From Mesorhizobium sp. B4-1-4 (GTDB taxonomy: Bacteria > Pseudomonadota > Alphaproteobacteria > Rhizobiales > Rhizobiaceae): DNA of 64,000 bases. Location of the stretch: positions 4,515,001 through 4,579,000 of the forward strand of contig NZ_CP083950.1 of the NCBI RefSeq assembly GCF_006439395.2, given 5' to 3'. The translations under genes were made by a program, and so were the position numbers. Positions 43,149 through 51,994 of this stretch are shown in pieces. Numbering within the stretch: position 1 is the first letter of the stretch; each line of letters opens with the position of its first letter. The notes under the pieces are model-generated. The model was given only the letters and a program-made list of their open reading frames with translations, had not been told where the DNA came from and did no database searches.

Positions 43149-44327
43149 GTGACATCTTCTGCGATCACACGGCTTTTCGTCTTGATTGCCTTGGCGATTT
43201 TCTGCGCGCCGGCCATGGCCGACACCGAAATCCACAAGGGCACCCCAGGCGCCCGGATCGAGGCGATGCGGCTGGTCCAGGACACCATCCGCTATGTGAG
43301 CCTGTCCATGGGCCGCGGCTCCTACATTCCCCGCAGCCCGAGCACTGTGATCGCCAGCGGCTTCGGCGATTGCAAGGACAAGGCCTTGCTTCTCGCCTCC
43401 AGCCTGCGCCGGCTCGGCGTTCAGGCCGATCCGGCCCTGGCCGATCTCGATGGCGGGCTGGCACTTGGCGACATGCTGCCGACCATCCGCGCCTTCGATC
43501 ACGTCATCGTCAAGGCAACGATCAGAGGCCAGGTCTACTGGATCGACGCGACCAATTACCTGCAGGGCGGCAGGGCCGAGACCCTTGTTCCACCCGACTA
43601 TGGCTTCGCCCTGCCGATTGTCGCCGGCAGCGCGCGGATCGAAAAGATGGAGCGCAAGGAGCTTTTCGAACCGACCACCTTCGTCAGCGAGGCGTTCGAC
43701 TTTCCCAAACTCAAGGGCGAAGCGCTGAAGCTGACGGTCCGCACGACCTATCGCGACGCGGATGCCGACAGCATGCGCTACAGGCTGGTTTCGCAATCGG
43801 CCACCAAGCTCGCCGACGACTATCTCCAGTACTACAACCGGCAGTATCCAGGCATGACCAGCTTGGCGCCGTTGTCGACGAATGACGACCGCGACCGCAA
43901 CATCGTCACGACGATCGAATCCTACGAGCTTTCCGCTGACGATCTCGATGCCGATGATCTCATCAAGAACTTCCCGCTCAAGGCCGATGTCGGCATCAGC
44001 AATCTGCTGGAGCCGGATATGGTCGGCAGGACCGGCCCAGTCTGGCTCGGCAGTCCGATGTTCAAGCGCCATCAGTGTATCGTCCACAACCTGAAGGCCG
44101 AGTTCGTGGGCCCCGAGAAGTCCAACGACGTGATCACGCCCTTTGTCGCCTTCAAGGCGCGCTGGTCGAGCGCGCCGACGGAGTTTCAGGTCGACTGGTT
44201 TCTCAAGACGATCGGGGACCGGGTTCCCGCCAAGGAGATCGGCCCTTATCTGAAGTCGCGCAGGAAGATGGCCGACAACGCCTCCTGGAGTTACAATTTC
44301 GGCTACGCCGAAACCGAGGCGAACTGA
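43149..44327 (+). CDS. Exported transglutaminase-like protein
   Basis: 392 residues. Signal peptide (VTSSAITRLFVLIALAIFCAPAMADT), then a transglutaminase-like core: VIASGFGDCKDKALLLASSL (catalytic Cys), FDHVIVKATIRGQVYWIDATNY (His and Asp). The C-terminal 250 residues are like those of DUF3857-transglutaminase proteins, but the N-terminal DUF3857 domain that normally comes first is missing, and the core begins directly after the signal. GTG 43149 is preferred; a GTG at 43104 also in frame would add 15 residues before the signal. Role unknown; some are linked to envelope or peptide processing. Confidence 0.78.
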   Translation: MTSSAITRLFVLIALAIFCAPAMADTEIHKGTPGARIEAMRLVQDTIRYVSLSMGRGSYIPRSPSTVIASGFGDCKDKALLLASSLRRLGVQADPALADLDGGLALGDMLPTIRAFDHVIVKATIRGQVYWIDATNYLQGGRAETLVPPDYGFALPIVAGSARIEKMERKELFEPTTFVSEAFDFPKLKGEALKLTVRTTYRDADADSMRYRLVSQSATKLADDYLQYYNRQYPGMTSLAPLSTNDDRDRNIVTTIESYELSADDLDADDLIKNFPLKADVGISNLLEPDMVGRTGPVWLGSPMFKRHQCIVHNLKAEFVGPEKSNDVITPFVAFKARWSSAPTEFQVDWFLKTIGDRVPAKEIGPYLKSRRKMADNASWSYNFGYAETEAN

Positions 44328-44344
44328 GCGTTATCGGAAATTCC

Positions 44345-46144
44345 TTATTCCGCCGCGCCCCTGAAAGCGCTGGCGCCGGTCTCGAATTGCAGCTTGGCCA
44401 GCCGGGCATAGATGCCGCCCTTGGCGACCAGGCTCTGGTGCGTGCCTTCCTCGACGATACGGCCGCCATCCATGACCAGTATCCTGTCGGCCTTCAGCAC
44501 TGTCGCCAAACGGTGCGCGATCACGATGGTCGTGCGGCCCTGCATCAGCCGTTCCAGCGCCATCTGCACCAGCGTCTCGCTTTCAGCGTCGAGCGCCGAG
44601 GTGGCTTCGTCGAGCAGCAGGATCGGCGCGTCGCGCAGGATGGCGCGCGCGATCGCCACACGCTGGCGTTGGCCGCCGGACAGCGTCACGCCGCGCTCGC
44701 CGACCTGGCTGTCGTAGCCGTTCTCGAGCTTGAGGATGAATTCGTCGGCAAGCGCGTCCTTGGCGGCCGCCTCGATCTCGGCCTGGCTCGCCCCCGGCCG
44801 GCCGAAACCGATATTGTCGCGCGCGCTGGCCGCGAAGATGGTGACGTCCTGCGGCACGATGGCGATGCGCTCGCGCACCGCAACCGGATCGGCTTGGCGC
44901 ACGTCGACACCATCGATCATGACCTTGCCGGTTTCGGGATCGTAGAAGCGCAGGATCAGCGAGAACACCGTGCTCTTGCCGGCCCCCGAGGGGCCGACGA
45001 TGGCCACCTTCTCGCCGGGCTTGACCGAAAAACTCAAGCCGTGGACGGCGGCGCGGTCGGGCCTTGCTGGATAAGAAAAGGAGACGTCGTCAAAGACGAT
45101 CGCGCCCTTGGCGGCCGCAGGCAGTGGTTTTGGATCGGCCGGCGCCTGGATCGCCGGCTTCTCGGCCAGAATCTCGGTCAGCCGTTCGGCCGCGCCCGCT
45201 GCTTGCGCAAGTTCGCCCCAGACCTCCGACAGCGCGCCCAGCGCGCCGGCGGCGAACACCGAATAAAGCAGGAACTGTCCGAGCGTGCCCGGCGACAGAT
45301 TGCCTGCGAGCACGTCGCGCGAGCCGAACCACAGCACCGCCACGACGGACGAGAAGATGGTGAAAATGGCGAAGAAGGTGAGGAACGAGCGCGCGAAGAT
45401 CGAGGCGCGCGCCGCATCGAACGCAGCCTCGACCGCGCCGGAGAAGCGCCCGGTGACCAGATTTTCATTGGTGAAGGCTTGCAGCGTGCGCACCGCGCCG
45501 ATCTGCTCGCTGGCATAGGCTGTCGCGTCCGCAAGCGTGTCCTGCGCCTGCCGTGACTTGCGCCGCACCGAGCGGCCGAAGGCGACCAGCGGCAGCACGA
45601 TGATGGGAATGGCTGCTATGACCAGGCCGGATAGTTTCGGGCTGGTGACCACCATCATTCCCACAGCGCCAAGGCCCAGGATGACGTTGCGCAGCGCGAC
45701 CGACGCTGTTGCGCCTACCGCCGATTTGACTTGTGTGGTGTCGGCGGCGAGCCGCGACACGATCTCGCCCGACTGGGCGGTGTCGAAGAAGGACGGCGAC
45801 AGTATCGTCACATGGGCAAAGACATCGCGCCTGATATCGGCGACGACGCGCTCGCCGAGCGTGATGACGAAATAGTAGCGGCCTGCCGATGCCGCGGCCA
45901 GCACCGCGGCCATCGCCACCAATGCGGCGAAATATTCAGCGATGAAGGTGGTGCTGGACGAGGAGAAACCGTGATCGATCATCCGCCTTACCGCCAGCGG
46001 CAGCGTCAATGTCGTTGCCGCCGCGATGACCAGCGAGATGACGGCGCCGACGACCAGGGTGCGATAGTGCCCGATATAGGGGAACAGGCGCCGGAGCGGC
46101 TTGAGCGAGCGTCTGCGCTCCTCTGCGCTGCTGGTTTGCGCCAT
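44345..46144 (-). CDS. ABC exporter, MsbA-like half transporter (fused permease-ATPase)
   Basis: 599 residues. N-terminal six-helix exporter domain (about 30-310) then an ATPase with Walker A GPSGAGKST, signature LSGGQRQRVAIARA, Walker B ILLLDEATSALD and the H-loop IVIAHRL. It belongs to the ABCB/MsbA-related group found in Alphaproteobacteria, which moves lipids or hydrophobic compounds outward as a homodimer. Not the canonical msbA of lipid A locus by context. ATG 46144 chosen (GAGGAAACACC upstream). Confidence 0.92.
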   Translation of the reverse strand: MAQTSSAEERRRSLKPLRRLFPYIGHYRTLVVGAVISLVIAAATTLTLPLAVRRMIDHGFSSSSTTFIAEYFAALVAMAAVLAAASAGRYYFVITLGERVVADIRRDVFAHVTILSPSFFDTAQSGEIVSRLAADTTQVKSAVGATASVALRNVILGLGAVGMMVVTSPKLSGLVIAAIPIIVLPLVAFGRSVRRKSRQAQDTLADATAYASEQIGAVRTLQAFTNENLVTGRFSGAVEAAFDAARASIFARSFLTFFAIFTIFSSVVAVLWFGSRDVLAGNLSPGTLGQFLLYSVFAAGALGALSEVWGELAQAAGAAERLTEILAEKPAIQAPADPKPLPAAAKGAIVFDDVSFSYPARPDRAAVHGLSFSVKPGEKVAIVGPSGAGKSTVFSLILRFYDPETGKVMIDGVDVRQADPVAVRERIAIVPQDVTIFAASARDNIGFGRPGASQAEIEAAAKDALADEFILKLENGYDSQVGERGVTLSGGQRQRVAIARAILRDAPILLLDEATSALDAESETLVQMALERLMQGRTTIVIAHRLATVLKADRILVMDGGRIVEEGTHQSLVAKGGIYARLAKLQFETGASAFRGAAE

Positions 46145-46351
46145 ACCGGTGTTTCCTCTAGCCGCCTTGTGATGCATGCGCCTCAATATGCGCTTGCCGC
46201 GGCCTTGTGATTCAATTTCGGCTGATGTATAGGCACGCCGACCGTTTTAGAAGCCGTGGCTCTTCAATAGCTCCGGCTTCGAGTTTTAAAAAGGGGCGCA
46301 TCGACGCAGGCTTATGCCCGTCCGCCGCGCCGGCAAGCCAGGAACAGAGCC

Positions 46352-46573
46352 ATGAAGACCGCTATCCATCCCGACTACCACACCATCAAGGTCGTCATGA
46401 CCGACGGCACCGAATACATGACCCGTTCGACCTGGGGCAAGGAAGGCGATACGATGAACCTCGATATCGACCCGACCACCCATCCGGCCTGGACCGGCGG
46501 CCAGCAGACCCTGCTCGACCGCGGCGGCCGCCTGTCGAAGTTCAAGAAGCGCTTCGAAGGTTTCGGCCTCTAA
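46352..46573 (+). CDS. rpmE: 50S ribosomal protein L31
   Basis: 73 residues, MKTAIHPDYHTIKVVMTDGT, Zn-less (C-minus) form without the CXXC pairs of the zinc-binding type. Part of the large subunit near the central protuberance. Divergent from the ABC exporter gene. Single gene with its own terminator. Confidence 0.97.
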   Translation: MKTAIHPDYHTIKVVMTDGTEYMTRSTWGKEGDTMNLDIDPTTHPAWTGGQQTLLDRGGRLSKFKKRFEGFGL

Positions 46574-46596
46574 GCCAGTTGCGCCTGCAGAATTTC

Positions 46597-46627
46597 AAAA
46601 AACCCGCCCTCGTGGCGGGTTTTTTGT
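46597..46627 (+). terminator. Rho-independent terminator of rpmE
   Basis: AAAACCCGCC / GGCGGGTTTT hairpin with a 5-base loop, then TTTTTTG, 24 bp past the stop. Confidence 0.92.
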
Positions 46628-46640
46628 TGGGCAGAACTCC

Positions 46641-46668
46641 CTTCTCCCCGTCACTATACGGGGAGAGG
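46641..46668. repeat. Short palindromic repeat with CTCCCCGT / ACGGGGAG arms
   Basis: Perfect 8-bp arms with a 6-base loop in the gap between rpmE and the TetR gene. Similar 'CTTCTCCCCG...CGGGGAGA' palindromes are common between rhizobial genes; only this copy is seen here. Confidence 0.5.
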
Positions 46669-46724
46669 AGCGCGTCCCTGGCGGTTTCGCCAACTGTTAG
46701 CGCGATAGGAAGAAGCTCAACTGT

Positions 46725-47354
46725 CTATTCGCCCAGCAATTCCCTGAGTGCCATGCGCTTGTAGGCGGCGACCAGCCTGTCGCCTTCCTCGCGCTCGACC
46801 GATATTGCCAACCGCATCGCCGCCTCGCCCATTTGCCAGACCAGAAACGCGGTGGTCTCCAGGGAGACCGGATCGGCGCCGGGACGTAAGCGCTTCAGCA
46901 CCGCGACGAGGAATTCAGCATTGGCTCGACTGTCGGCGAGTTCGAGTTGGCGCAGCGCCTTGTCGGCCTGCGTGCCCGACCAGATGTCGCGCATCACCGG
47001 CTCGGCCAGGAACAGTCGATAATAAATATCGACCAACTCCGAAAACCCCCGTCGCAACCCTTCAGCGTCACTGACGCCGGCGAGTGCCACCGAGATGCAG
47101 GCCTGGCTTTCGGCGGTGTAGCGCTCGGCCAGCGCCCAGACGATCGCCCGCTTGTCCGGAAAGAACTGGTAGAGCGAGCCGATCGATACCCCTGCCCGTT
47201 CAGCCACTTCACCCATGCGCATGGCGTCACTGCCCTGCTCGGCAATCAGCGCCGAGGCGGCCGCCAGCATGCGCTCGACCCGCTCGCGGCTGCGCTGCTG
47301 GCTTGGCGCCCGGCGCGGTGAAGCGATCTGTTCGTTGGCTGGTATGCCTTCCAT
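46725..47354 (-). CDS. TetR-family transcriptional regulator
   Basis: 209 residues. N-terminal helix-turn-helix (about 20-65): RERVERMLAAASALIAEQGS, MGEVAERAGVSIGSLYQFFPDK. The C-terminal ligand domain is TetR-C-like. Divergent from a DUF1772 membrane protein gene, which it likely represses; a perfect palindrome lies in between. ATG 47354 follows GGAGACAGTC. Confidence 0.9.
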   Translation of the reverse strand: MEGIPANEQIASPRRAPSQQRSRERVERMLAAASALIAEQGSDAMRMGEVAERAGVSIGSLYQFFPDKRAIVWALAERYTAESQACISVALAGVSDAEGLRRGFSELVDIYYRLFLAEPVMRDIWSGTQADKALRQLELADSRANAEFLVAVLKRLRPGADPVSLETTAFLVWQMGEAAMRLAISVEREEGDRLVAAYKRMALRELLGE

Positions 47355-47423
47355 GACTGTCTCCACAAACGCGCCCGGCAAATCTGCGGGAAATGGCTTG
47401 ACTCGAAAAATACGAGGGTTTAT

Positions 47424-47440
47424 CACGTTTGGCAAACGTG
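47424..47440. promoter_or_regulatory. Candidate TetR operator
   Basis: CACGTTT-ggc-AAACGTG, a perfect 17-bp palindrome in the 227-bp gap between the divergent TetR and DUF1772 genes, 70 bp from the regulator start. Size and place suit a TetR dimer. Confidence 0.55.
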
Positions 47441-47581
47441 AGGATTATTCATATTCTGAAGCACAAATGTGCGACGACCGCAACGCTCGCCGATGGCGTC
47501 CAGCGCGCGCTTAGCCGGGCGCCGAAAGACCTTTCAGAATACCCGATCGAAACGCCGCCACCCCAATCTGGAGCAACTGAC

Positions 47582-48061
47582 ATGATCGCGAAGTTCCTTC
47601 CCACCCTCACCTTCATCGCCGCGATCGGCGCCGGTGTCGTCGGCGGTGTGTTCTTCGCCTTTTCCAATTTCGTCATGCCGGCACTTGCCCGTCTGCCCGC
47701 GGCCGGTGGCATTGCCGCGATGAATTCGATCAACATCACCGTCATCACGCCAACCTTCATGACGGCACTTTTCGGCACCGGATTGGTCTGCCTCGTGCTC
47801 ATCGCCGGCGCGGTCGTCGGCTGGAGCCAGCCAGGTTCGTTTTGGCTTCTCGCCGGCGCACTGATCTATCTTGTCGGCAACCCGATCGTGACCATGGTCT
47901 TCAACGTGCCGCTCAACGACGCGTTGGCCGCCATCGATCCGGCCAGCAGCAATGGCGCGGCCGTATGGACCGACTATCTAAGCGACTGGGTGATGTGGAA
48001 CCACGTCCGCGCCGTCACCGCCATCGTGGCGCTGGGCTGCTTCATCTTCGCGTCGCGGTAA
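47582..48061 (+). CDS. DUF1772-family membrane protein
   Basis: 159 residues with four helices: FLPTLTFIAAIGAGVVGGVFFAFSNFVMPALARLP at the start is typical of DUF1772 (anthrone-oxygenase-like family), and the NVPLNDAL, W..Y...W..WNHVR block follows. Enzymatic role in bacteria unknown; often controlled by a neighbouring regulator, as here by the divergent TetR gene. ATG 47582 chosen; 51 upstream codons in frame run over the operator and are not coding. Confidence 0.88.
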   Translation: MIAKFLPTLTFIAAIGAGVVGGVFFAFSNFVMPALARLPAAGGIAAMNSINITVITPTFMTALFGTGLVCLVLIAGAVVGWSQPGSFWLLAGALIYLVGNPIVTMVFNVPLNDALAAIDPASSNGAAVWTDYLSDWVMWNHVRAVTAIVALGCFIFASR

Positions 48062-48089
48062 ATGCGAAGCCCTGCTCGAAGGATCCTGC

Positions 48090-48401
48090 CTAGGTGGGGT
48101 CTTTTGACTTATGGCCCTTACTGTCGGAATGGCCGAGATCGCGGTCGGGATCGATGACGTCGCGCACCAATTGCTTCAGCTTCGCCGCATCGGGAAAGCC
48201 GCCGTCGCGCTTGCGGTCCCAGACCAGCACCTCGTTACAGGAGATGGTGAAGATGCCGCCGGTGCCGGGCACCAGCGTCACTTCGCCGAGATCGGTGCCG
48301 AAGGTGGAGAGCAGCTCCTGCGCCATCCAGCCGGCGCGCAGCAGCCACTGGCACTGCGTGCAATAGGTGATGCGGACGGCGGGCAATGGCTTCTCGCTCA
48401 T
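48090..48401 (-). CDS. SelT/SelW/SelH-like CxxC redox protein
   Basis: 103 residues. VRITYCTQCQWLLRAGWMAQELLSTF has the thioredoxin-like CxxC (CTQC) in place of the CxxU of animal selenoproteins, and GTGGIFTISCNEVLVWDRKRDGGFPDAAKLKQLVRD is typical of the Rdx family. Presumed thiol redox role. Start at 48401; an ATG 21 bp upstream is possible. 31 bp after yebC. Confidence 0.85.
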   Translation of the reverse strand: MSEKPLPAVRITYCTQCQWLLRAGWMAQELLSTFGTDLGEVTLVPGTGGIFTISCNEVLVWDRKRDGGFPDAAKLKQLVRDVIDPDRDLGHSDSKGHKSKDPT

Positions 48402-48432
48402 CCCAGCTTGAGCTCCGCTCATATCTGGTCGC

Positions 48433-49182
48433 TCACGCCGCGCTAAGCTTGGCCAAGGTCTCGTCGTCGACTTCGAAGTTGGCGTACACGCTTTGCACGT
48501 CGTCGTCGTCCTCGAGCGTGGCAACCAGCTTCATCAGCGACTGGGCGCGCTCCTCGTCGACCGGAACATTGTTCTGCGGCTGCCAGATCGGCTTCACCGA
48601 TTCAGCCTCGCCGAGTGAACCTTCCAGTGCCTTGGACACTTCGCCGAGATTTTCGAAGGAGCAGTAGATGGTGTGGCCTTCCTCATCCGACTCGACATCG
48701 TCGGCACCGGCCTCGATCGCCGCCTCCATGACCTTGTCGGCGCTGCCGGCGGCGGCCGGATAGTAGATTTCGCCGACCCGGTTCCACATGAACGACACCG
48801 AACCGGTTTCGCCAAGCGCCCCACCGGCCTTGGTGAAGGCCGCACGGACATTGGAGGCCGAACGGTTGCGGTTGTCGGTCAGTGCCTCGACGATCAGCGC
48901 CACGCCGCCGGGACCATAACCTTCATAGCGCACGGCTTCGTAGTTTTCGGCGTCCCCCATCGACGCCTTGTTGATGGCGCGCTGGATGTTGTCCTTCGGC
49001 ATCGACACCGCCTTGGCGTTCTGGACGGCAAGGCGCAGGCGCGGGTTCATCGAAGGATCGGGCGTGCCGGTCTTGGCGGCGACGGTGATTTCGCGCGCCA
49101 GCTTGGAAAACATTTTCGACCGCACCGCGTCCTGACGGCCCTTGCGGTGCATGATGTTCTTGAACTGTGAATGGCCAGCCAT
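48433..49182 (-). CDS. yebC: YebC/PmpR family regulatory/translation protein
   Basis: 249 residues. MAGHSQFKNIMHRKGRQDAVRSKMFSKLAREI is the invariant family start. YebC proteins have been described as DNA-binding regulators and more recently as ribosome-associated factors for polyproline stretches. Often next to ruvC; here it is alone. Single gene followed by the SelT-like gene. Confidence 0.95.
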   Translation of the reverse strand: MAGHSQFKNIMHRKGRQDAVRSKMFSKLAREITVAAKTGTPDPSMNPRLRLAVQNAKAVSMPKDNIQRAINKASMGDAENYEAVRYEGYGPGGVALIVEALTDNRNRSASNVRAAFTKAGGALGETGSVSFMWNRVGEIYYPAAAGSADKVMEAAIEAGADDVESDEEGHTIYCSFENLGEVSKALEGSLGEAESVKPIWQPQNNVPVDEERAQSLMKLVATLEDDDDVQSVYANFEVDDETLAKLSAA

Positions 49183-49478
49183 GGCACCCCTGTCGTGTTC
49201 GGCTAGAGCATCGGCAGCCAGGTGAACTCCACCGGGCGTTTTGCAAAATGCTCTGATACAAATTTCAGAACGCCTCTGGCGTGTCCGTCAGGACGCAGGG
49301 CACTCTATCTCGGAATGGCCGGCTTATAGATAAATCGGCTCAATTCGTCCAGCCGCGCCATGGCGCGGGGGCACAGAACCCGCGACATTCCCCCAATCCG
49401 GAGATTTTCCGGTCGCGTTCAGCCTTCGAGATGCGATTCAGCCGGTCGATGATGCTGAGCGTACAACCCACTCAAAAC

Positions 49479-50246
49479 TCAGTGTCCGCCGCCGGACTTC
49501 GACTTCTTCCGGCTGCGCGCCAGCATGTTGAGCCCTTCGACCAGGGCCGAAAAACCCATCGCCGCGTAGATGTAGCCCTTGGGCACATGATAGCCCATGC
49601 CGTCGGCGATCAGCGTCATGCCGATCATCAAGAGGAATCCCAGCGCCAGCATGACGATGGTCGGGTTCCTGGCGATGAAGTCCGCCAGCGGCCCGGCGGC
49701 CAGCATCATCACTGTGACTGCCGCGATCACGGCGACGTACATAATGACGATCTCGTCGGTCATGCCGACGGCGGTGATGATGGAATCGATCGAGAAGACG
49801 AGGTCGAGCAGCAGGATCTGGAAGATCGCACCGGCAAGCGAGATCTTGAGCGTCTCGCCCAACATCGCGTCCTGGTGATCCTCGGGATCGACGGTGTGAT
49901 GGATTTCCTTGGTCGCCTTCCACACCAGGAACAGGCCACCGGCGATCAGGATCAGGTCGCGCCAGGAGAAACCATGGCCTAACGCAGTGAACACCGGCGT
50001 CGTCAGTTGGACGATGATCGAGATGGTTGCGAGCAGCACCAGCCGCATGATCAGCGCCGCCGAGATGCCGAGCCGGCGGGCACGGGCCCTCTGCCCCTCG
50101 GGCAGCTTGTTGGTCAGGATCGAGATGAAAATCAGATTGTCGATGCCGAGTACAATCTCAAGCACCACGAGCGTCAATAACGCGACCCAGGCGGTTGGAT
50201 CAGAAACGAATTGAAAATGCGGCGCCAGGAATTCAACGAGCTGCAT
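49479..50246 (-). CDS. TerC-family integral membrane protein
   Basis: 255 residues with seven or so helices: LLTLVVLEIVLGIDNLIFIS (acidic residues in helix, typical of TerC), ILLLDLVFSIDSIITAVG, and DRGMGYHVPKGYIYAAMGFSA. The two Asp-containing helices (VLGIDN and VFSIDS) are the metal-handling motif; relatives export manganese or give tellurite resistance. No tellurite genes adjoin it. ATG at 50246. Confidence 0.92.
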   Translation of the reverse strand: MQLVEFLAPHFQFVSDPTAWVALLTLVVLEIVLGIDNLIFISILTNKLPEGQRARARRLGISAALIMRLVLLATISIIVQLTTPVFTALGHGFSWRDLILIAGGLFLVWKATKEIHHTVDPEDHQDAMLGETLKISLAGAIFQILLLDLVFSIDSIITAVGMTDEIVIMYVAVIAAVTVMMLAAGPLADFIARNPTIVMLALGFLLMIGMTLIADGMGYHVPKGYIYAAMGFSALVEGLNMLARSRKKSKSGGGH

Positions 50247-50314
50247 GGAGGTCGTCCCCTACGATCTAGAGCAGTTTCGTCGCCAGTTAGGTACTATACT
50301 CCAGCATATCAATG

Positions 50315-51139
50315 TCATGACCAGAAGGACGGAGCCGTTTCTTCGAGCCGCGGCCCGCGACGAAACGGCGCGATCCGCTCGGTCAGCCCCGTGCGGTCGG
50401 AAATATCGACGCCGAGGCCACACAATGTCGCCGGGCCGGTCGCTGCCTCGAAGCGCCCTTTGGGCACTTTCGACAGGAACCGGTTGAGCGGCTCCTCCTT
50501 GTCCATGCCGAGCGAAGAATCGTAGTCGCCGCACATACCGGCGTCGGAGATGTAGCCCGTGCCGCCGTTCAGGATCTGGTGATCTCCGGTCGGCTGGTGC
50601 GTGTGGGTGCCGACGACGAGGCTGGCGCGGCCATCGACAAAATGCGCGAAGCACATCTTTTCCGAGGTCGCCTCGGCGTGGAAGTCGATGACCACCGCAT
50701 CCGCCTGTTCGCCGAGCGGACAGGCGGCAAGCTCGCGCTCGCCAGCCTGGAACGGATCGTCGAGTTCGGGATGCATGAATACCCGGCCCATGATGTTGGC
50801 GACCAGCACGCGCGCGCCGCTTCTGGCGATGTAAACGCCGGAGCCGCGTCCGGGCGTGCCCTTGGGAAAATTGGACGGCCGCAGGAAGCGCTCTTCACGC
50901 GGCGCGAAGGCGAGTGCGTCGCGCTGGTCCCAAACATGGTTGCCGGTGGTCACGACATCGGCGCCGGCCGCGATGGTCTCGCGAAAGATCTCTTCGGTGA
51001 TGCCGAAACCGCCAGCGGCGTTCTCGCCATTGACGATGACGAAATCGAGCTTGAAGTCGGAGATCAGGCCGGGCAGTTGTTCCCATACCGCCGTGCGGCC
51101 CGTCTTGCCGACCATGTCGCCGAGAAAGAGAAGTCTCAT
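50315..51139 (-). CDS. YmdB-type metallophosphoesterase (TIGR00282 family)
   Basis: 274 residues. MRLLFLGDMVGKTGRTAVWE, NGENAAGGFGITEEIF, VTTGNHVWDQRDAL, VVGTHTHQPTGDHQIL and YISDAGMCGDYDSSLGM are the family motifs for two metal ions. In Bacillus YmdB hydrolyses 2',3'-cyclic nucleotides. The start lies 4 bp from a palindromic repeat, so its ribosome-binding site (GGGATCAAG) is inside that repeat. Confidence 0.93.
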   Translation of the reverse strand: MRLLFLGDMVGKTGRTAVWEQLPGLISDFKLDFVIVNGENAAGGFGITEEIFRETIAAGADVVTTGNHVWDQRDALAFAPREERFLRPSNFPKGTPGRGSGVYIARSGARVLVANIMGRVFMHPELDDPFQAGERELAACPLGEQADAVVIDFHAEATSEKMCFAHFVDGRASLVVGTHTHQPTGDHQILNGGTGYISDAGMCGDYDSSLGMDKEEPLNRFLSKVPKGRFEAATGPATLCGLGVDISDRTGLTERIAPFRRGPRLEETAPSFWS

Positions 51140-51142
51140 CTG

Positions 51143-51188
51143 CGCTTGATCCCGAAAAGTTGCATGACTTTTCGGCAAAGATCATGCG
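51143..51188. repeat. Short palindromic repeat, type 2, copy C
   Basis: 46 bp: outer arms CGCTTGAT / ATCATGCG, inner CCGAAAAGT / ACTTTTCGG with GCATG loop. Sits between fau and ymdB. Copy D (51848) is the same size and type. Confidence 0.75.
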
Positions 51189-51202
51189 TTCCAAAGAACT
51201 AT

Positions 51203-51790
51203 CTACAATTCTGGCGTGAAGCGGCGCAACCCGCTCTCGGTGAGTATTTCCGGGATGATGACATCATGGTCTTCGTCGGGCACCAGCGCGACCTCCTGGC
51301 AGTCGAAGGCAATTCCGATCAGCCGCGGCGGCTTTCCCTTGTCGACCAGCCTGGCGATGGCACGGTCATAATAGCCGGCGCCATAGCCGATGCGATGGCC
51401 ACGCTTGTCGAAAGCGGCGAGCGGCACCAGCATCACCGAGGGGTCGAGCACCTCGGCCTCTTCGTGCGGGCCGACCGTGCCAAAGCCCATCTCGACCATC
51501 GGCGCGCCGCGCACCAGTTCGCGAAAGACGATGGTGGTCTTGTCGAGAATGGCAGGCAGGCAAAGCCTCGCGCCCTTCTCGCGCATGGCGAACATCAGCG
51601 GCCGCACGTCAACCTCCGAGCGCATTGGCCAGAAGCCGGAAACAACCTGGCCGGGCTCGAAGGCAATCTGGTCGCGCGCCGTCTCAGCCATTTCCAGCGC
51701 GACTTCCACCCGCCAGAATTCATCAAGCGCATCGCGGCGTCCAAGTGCTTCCTTGCGCAGCTGTTTTTTCAGGTCTTTTAAGGATGTCAT
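51203..51790 (-). CDS. fau: 5-formyltetrahydrofolate cyclo-ligase
   Basis: 195 residues. Converts 5-formyl-THF to 5,10-methenyl-THF with ATP. Motifs: LRKEALGRRDAL near the start, the substrate loop GFWPMRSEVDVRPLM, and the C-terminal VPLAAFDKRGHRIGYGAGYYDRAI. Start MTSLKDLKKQLRK at 51790; the in-frame 23 codons above are not part. Follows the 6S RNA gene, the classical ssrS-fau pair. Confidence 0.95.
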   Translation of the reverse strand: MTSLKDLKKQLRKEALGRRDALDEFWRVEVALEMAETARDQIAFEPGQVVSGFWPMRSEVDVRPLMFAMREKGARLCLPAILDKTTIVFRELVRGAPMVEMGFGTVGPHEEAEVLDPSVMLVPLAAFDKRGHRIGYGAGYYDRAIARLVDKGKPPRLIGIAFDCQEVALVPDEDHDVIIPEILTESGLRRFTPEL

Positions 51791-51847
51791 GTAACCATGG
51801 TAGAAAAGGTCAGATTTGGATGGAGTTTTAGGAGCGACGTTTTCTAC

Positions 51848-51893
51848 CGCATGATCCACCGAAGTGTCAGCGGTTCGGTGAAAAGATCATGCG
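51848..51893. repeat. Short palindromic repeat, type 2, copy D
   Basis: 46 bp: outer arms CGCATGATC / GATCATGCG, inner ACCGAA / TTCGGT. With copy C it brackets the fau gene on both sides. Confidence 0.75.
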
Positions 51894-51994
51894 TAAACGA
51901 TAAACAGCGGAGCGAACTTTTTCATTCGTGAGCCCGCACAAAGTGGCGCGACGACAAAATCCGCCCAATATGGCCTCTTCGGCAGGTGACGATC

